Of a DNA stretch of 9,236 nt, positions 6,057 through 9,236 are shown in pieces (position 1 is the stretch's first letter; every line of letters starts with the position of its first letter). A program made the position numbers and the translations under genes. This stretch comes from Alphaproteobacteria bacterium (lineage in GTDB: Bacteria > Pseudomonadota > Alphaproteobacteria > M2410), in NCBI GenBank assembly GCA_021774955.1, contig JAJFIN010000062.1:1-9236 (forward strand), given 5' to 3'. The notes under the pieces were generated by a model that was not told where the DNA came from, ran no database searches, and worked only from the letters and a program-made list of their open reading frames with translations.

Positions 6057-8840
6057 ATGAGCAACAAAGCATTGAAGCGTCGCCTTTTTGGCGCTGCGCC
6101 ACTAGCACTCGCTGTGGCTGCTTTTGGCATGCCGACGGTCGGTTATGCCCAACTCGACGAAATTATCGTCACAGCGCAAAAGCGCGAAGAATCTTTGCAG
6201 AGTGTTCCGATTGCGGTGACGGCTTTTGACGCCAACGCGATTGAAGTTCGCCAGATCGAGAGTTTCACCGATCTACAATTTGCAACGCCTAATGTGTCGT
6301 TCTCAAAAACCAATTTTACCGCATCCAACTTTCAGATCCGGGGTATTGGCTCTCAGGTTATAGCCGCGACGGCTGATGCGGGTGTTGGTATTCATGTGAA
6401 CGATATTCCCATCCAGTTCGCATTCCTGTTTGAAACGGAATATTACGATCTGGCTAGTTTGGAAATCCTGCGGGGGCCTCAGGGCACGCTGCAGGGCCGG
6501 AACTCAACGGGCGGTACGGTGAATATGATCACCCAGAAACCGACCGACGAGTTTGAAGGAAATCTCGAAGCGGAATACGGCAATTTTGAATCTAAAAAGG
6601 TCAAAGGCGCCATTAATATTCCCTTTGGCGATGCTGGTGCTATTCGCCTCGCGGGCGTCTATGTCAGCAGAGACGGTTACACCGAAAACCTGTTCACCGG
6701 AAATAACATTGACGGGCGCGATCAATTCTCCGTGCGCGGTTCGTTACGGCTGAATCTGAGCGACCGGACGACCCTGGACGTCATGGCGACCTATTTTGAG
6801 GAAGACAGTAACCGTGCTCGGATTGTCAAGCAACTCTGCCACCGCGATCCAACTGCGGTGTTGGGTTGTCTGCCTGACCGCCTTGGCAACGACTATACAA
6901 ACAGTCAATCTACATTGGCCGGTATTTTGACTTCAAGCCTGGTTTTGGGGCCGCTAGCTCTAACACCCTTTGGTCAAGACGACAATCTGGCCAACACAAA
7001 TCCTTCGAGCTTGCGTCAAGTGCGGTCGGATTTCGATCCAACTTATGCTGCTGACGAGACCCTCGTTACTGCTCAATTGGAGCATGAATTTGATAGGTTT
7101 ACCGCCACTATCGTTGCTGGTTATCACCTCAACTCAAACGTTGGTGAAACGGATTATAACTGGAACGTTGCTGAGACATTGACCTTGCCAGCGGGATTCG
7201 CCGCAGCACTGCCGTTTTCAGCTTCATTGTTCCCTGGTGGTCTTTTCCCAATATCTGAATCTACTGGGAACCTGACTGGGATCGTGGGCGGCAACATTCG
7301 CCAAGTTTCAAACCTGGCTCTGACATATGACCGTTCAGGTGTTGATGAACGAGAGCAATGGTCGGTAGAAACTCGTTTAGCATCCAATTTTGATGGGCCT
7401 TTTAGCTTCCTCGTTGGCGGTTTCTATCTCGACTATGAAAGTCGTGGTGGATTCTATGACGTTGTGGCAACTGCCCTCGACTACTTCGCCATTGCAGCCA
7501 TTGGAGCGCCAGGTGGCGCTGGACTTATTTCGCCGTTCTTCCGTAGTAATACGGAATTGGCGGGTCTTGAAACATGGGCTGTGTTTGGAGATGCTTCGTT
7601 TGAATTCACGGACACATTGAAAGTTACCGGTGGTATTCGCTACACGGACGACGAAAAACAGGTTCAGGATCGAACGACCTTATACGACACCTTCAATTTA
7701 CTCGGCGACAACACACCAGTATCTGAAGCGGTTCTTCCTTTCCGCCGTGACACAGCGTCTTGGCAGGAGCTGACCTACCGGGCGCTGGTTGAGTGGAGCC
7801 CGGAGTTGGAATTCACAGATAGTACATTGATGTATGCATCGTACTCGCGTGGCTACAAAGGGGGTGGATTCAACCCTCCCCTTACCGCTGGTCTTGTTGG
7901 CGTCGTGGGGCCAACTTTTGAACCGGAATTCATTGATTCCTATGAAATTGGCATCAAGAACACGCTTTTGGAAAATCGCCTGCAAGCAAACCTGACCGCC
8001 TTTTACTACAATTATGAAGGTCTACAGGTGGGTAAGATCGTCGACCGGACGGCAGTCAATGAAAATGTTGATGCCAAAGTTTGGGGCATTGAGGCTGAGT
8101 TCTTGGCAGCACCCAACGAAAATTGGTTGCTCAATTTGAATCTCTCCTATTTGAACACGGAGATTCAGGACTTCCAGTCAGTTGACGGTCGCGATCCGAC
8201 AGACGGACGAGCTGATGCTCTGCTGATCAAAGACCTGTCAAATGCATCTAACTGTATTGTTGATCCAGGCGCAGTACCGTTGGCAACTGTAATTGGATTG
8301 CTAACCGGTGCTGGTGCGTTGCCATTTGGGACGTTCCCCGTTCCGGGTCTGGCAGCACCAGGTGCATTCACGACTTGTGCTGGCGCTCAAGCAGCAATTG
8401 ATTTCTTTGAGACACCGGCAGGTGGAAGCCTCCTTCCAATCGATGCCGTGAACGTCACAGGCTGTCATGACGCTGACTTGACCGGCAACGAACTGCCGAA
8501 CTCACCCGAGTTCTCAATTGCTGCCGGTGCGACCTATACGCATTACTTCGACAATGAAGCGACCATGGCCTTCCGTGCTGACTATTATTGGCAGGACGAC
8601 ATGTTTGCGCGGAACTTCAACAAGCCGATCGACTTGATCGAGTCTTGGCAACAAGTGAATGCGTCGGTGCAATACACCTCTTCGGAAGGGGATTACTACA
8701 TCCGCGCCTTCGTCCAAAACCTCTTGGACAATGACGACATCACGGGCCATTACTTCACTGACCCATCATCGGGTAACTTCACGAACGTCTTCGTTCTTGA
8801 GCCACGCCGTTGGGGCCTTGCTGTTGGTGTCAACTTCTAA
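6057..8840 (+). CDS. TonB-dependent outer-membrane receptor
   Basis: A complete 927-residue TonB-dependent receptor: a 22-strand outer-membrane barrel with an N-terminal plug that imports a scarce ligand using TonB/ExbBD energy. Seen: a signal peptide with basic N-region (KRR at 7-9), a hydrophobic core and likely cleavage after GYA (29-31); a TonB box DEIIVTA (34-40); a plug domain (about 42-160) with RGIG and the family block LRGPQGTLQGRNSTGG; then a beta-barrel rich in alternating aromatic/hydrophobic strands to the C-terminal Phe927, the usual BAM recognition residue. Five cysteines in the mature protein (261, 271, 733, 774, 803) fall in probable extracellular loops and may form disulfides. 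The style, with the VTAQKREESLQ...P opening, matches the large receptor group common in sphingomonads and marine proteobacteria, for which substrates are mostly unassigned; siderophore, vitamin or polysaccharide/aromatic ligands are all possible. It is monocistronic by context, with a 224-base gap before it and a strong terminator after it. Confidence 0.95.
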   Translation: MSNKALKRRLFGAAPLALAVAAFGMPTVGYAQLDEIIVTAQKREESLQSVPIAVTAFDANAIEVRQIESFTDLQFATPNVSFSKTNFTASNFQIRGIGSQVIAATADAGVGIHVNDIPIQFAFLFETEYYDLASLEILRGPQGTLQGRNSTGGTVNMITQKPTDEFEGNLEAEYGNFESKKVKGAINIPFGDAGAIRLAGVYVSRDGYTENLFTGNNIDGRDQFSVRGSLRLNLSDRTTLDVMATYFEEDSNRARIVKQLCHRDPTAVLGCLPDRLGNDYTNSQSTLAGILTSSLVLGPLALTPFGQDDNLANTNPSSLRQVRSDFDPTYAADETLVTAQLEHEFDRFTATIVAGYHLNSNVGETDYNWNVAETLTLPAGFAAALPFSASLFPGGLFPISESTGNLTGIVGGNIRQVSNLALTYDRSGVDEREQWSVETRLASNFDGPFSFLVGGFYLDYESRGGFYDVVATALDYFAIAAIGAPGGAGLISPFFRSNTELAGLETWAVFGDASFEFTDTLKVTGGIRYTDDEKQVQDRTTLYDTFNLLGDNTPVSEAVLPFRRDTASWQELTYRALVEWSPELEFTDSTLMYASYSRGYKGGGFNPPLTAGLVGVVGPTFEPEFIDSYEIGIKNTLLENRLQANLTAFYYNYEGLQVGKIVDRTAVNENVDAKVWGIEAEFLAAPNENWLLNLNLSYLNTEIQDFQSVDGRDPTDGRADALLIKDLSNASNCIVDPGAVPLATVIGLLTGAGALPFGTFPVPGLAAPGAFTTCAGAQAAIDFFETPAGGSLLPIDAVNVTGCHDADLTGNELPNSPEFSIAAGATYTHYFDNEATMAFRADYYWQDDMFARNFNKPIDLIESWQQVNASVQYTSSEGDYYIRAFVQNLLDNDDITGHYFTDPSSGNFTNVFVLEPRRWGLAVGVNF

Positions 8841-8865
8841 GATTTGCTAATCCATAGCAGATAAG

Positions 8866-8897
8866 AAACCCCGGCTTTCGAGCCGGGGTTTTTCTTT
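8866..8897 (+). terminator. Rho-independent terminator after the TonB-dependent receptor
   Basis: An 11-bp perfect stem (AAACCCCGGCT, 8866-8876, with AGCCGGGGTTT, 8881-8891) encloses a TTCG tetraloop and runs into TTTTTCTTT. It begins 25 bases after the receptor stop. The A/T ends of the stem also give the reverse strand a short T-run (TTTC), so weak action on transcripts arriving from the right is possible. Confidence 0.95.
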
Positions 8898-8983
8898 GGG
8901 GGCGGGTGGAGAAAGTCATTCCAAGTGGCGAAGAAGATGGATACCGTGGTCAAGCCCACTGCTGTCCGGTTAAGCGTTAACAT
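8898..8983. other. Short spacer with possible insertion-sequence end
   Basis: No gene is visible between the terminator and the transposase stop codon. The outer end of the insertion sequence must lie in or near this stretch. A candidate is the segment around 8956-8981 (CCCACTGCTGTCCGG, followed by the palindrome GTTAA-GCG-TTAAC at 8969-8981), but the matching inverted repeat and the target duplication lie outside the window. Confidence 0.35.
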
Positions 8984-9236
8984 TTAGAAGCTCCATGCGA
9001 TTTGCGGGTTGTGGTTATTGTGATGAGGTTTTTTTGGCGGCGGCTCGAAGAGCTTGGCCCAGGGTTTTCGGTGGGTGAGGTTTGCTCTAATTAAACGGCA
9101 GAGGGTTTGCATTGAGAGCCCCTTTGGCGCTTTTTGCTTAGCCATCCTGATCAGTAGATAAGTGATGAGAGCGGTTGCGATTTGGATCTTTACTGCATTC
9201 TTGGATGTTCCAAGGAAGCGCTTGATTCTCAAGTTT
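8984..9236 (-). CDS. IS4-family transposase, C-terminal part (5' end outside window)
   Basis: The last 83 residues of a DDE transposase whose start lies beyond the right edge. The visible part opens with NLRIKRFLGTSKNAVKIQI and continues with a hydrophobic ALITYLLIRMA helix, then LCRLIRANLTHRKPW and a proline-rich tail, FEPPPKK. The block reading L-x-I-K-x-F-L-G-T-S-x-N-A-V-x-I-Q-I is the characteristic C-terminal region of IS4-type transposases (the group with a DUF4372 N-terminus), where it follows the catalytic Glu segment. The catalytic Asp-Asp-Glu residues themselves are not in the window, so intactness of the element cannot be judged. It points toward the receptor gene, and the strong terminator at 8866-8897 lies between them. 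Confidence 0.85.
   Translation of the reverse strand, partial: NLRIKRFLGTSKNAVKIQIATALITYLLIRMAKQKAPKGLSMQTLCRLIRANLTHRKPWAKLFEPPPKKPHHNNHNPQIAWSF

Noticed and set aside
9029..9035. A7 slippery heptamer (minus strand) in the transposase gene
   Set aside because: It is in the right phase for -1 slippage, but the shifted frame stops after about four codons, and the unshifted tail (a proline-rich segment, then NPQ near the end) looks like the normal family end.

Overview
The window looks like chromosomal DNA of a Gram-negative bacterium, most probably an alphaproteobacterium. A NodT/OprM-type outer-membrane lipoprotein and a TonB-dependent outer-membrane receptor establish the Gram-negative envelope. 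The EF-G paralogue with a divergent GTPase domain (Asp-Cys-Pro-Gly in place of the canonical Asp-Thr-Pro-Gly-His) resembles, from memory, a paralogue found in Alphaproteobacteria. This placement is an inference and no marker gene in the window proves it.

Layout, left to right. Positions 1-1212 (minus strand) hold most of an efflux outer-membrane factor whose C-terminus runs off the left edge. A divergent intergenic region with small palindromes follows (about 1213-1622). A 315-residue, apparently cytoplasmic, helix-rich protein that I do not recognise lies on the plus strand at 1623-2570, with a very good ribosome-binding site. After a gap with a plausible sigma-70 promoter (2643-2670) comes a two-gene unit: an EF-G-like GTPase (2777-4801) and a fold-type II PLP threonine/serine dehydratase (4798-5832). 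They share a 4-base GTGA stop/start overlap, so they are very probably co-transcribed and translationally coupled. A 224-base gap containing an 8-bp direct repeat and two tiny overlapping ORFs leads to a complete 927-residue TonB-dependent receptor (6057-8840), closed by a textbook rho-independent terminator (8866-8897). The right edge (8984-9236, minus strand) carries the C-terminal part of an IS4-family transposase, so an insertion sequence lies immediately beyond the receptor's terminator.

Functionally, the window mixes envelope transport (efflux outer-membrane channel, TonB-dependent uptake) with a small translation/amino-acid unit. No CRISPR array, tRNA or rRNA was recognised. The parts most worth a second look are the EF-G paralogue, whose switch I Thr and switch II His appear replaced, its tight coupling to an amino-acid dehydratase, and the unrecognised 315-residue protein just upstream. 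No clearly new system is evident; most genes belong to known families.
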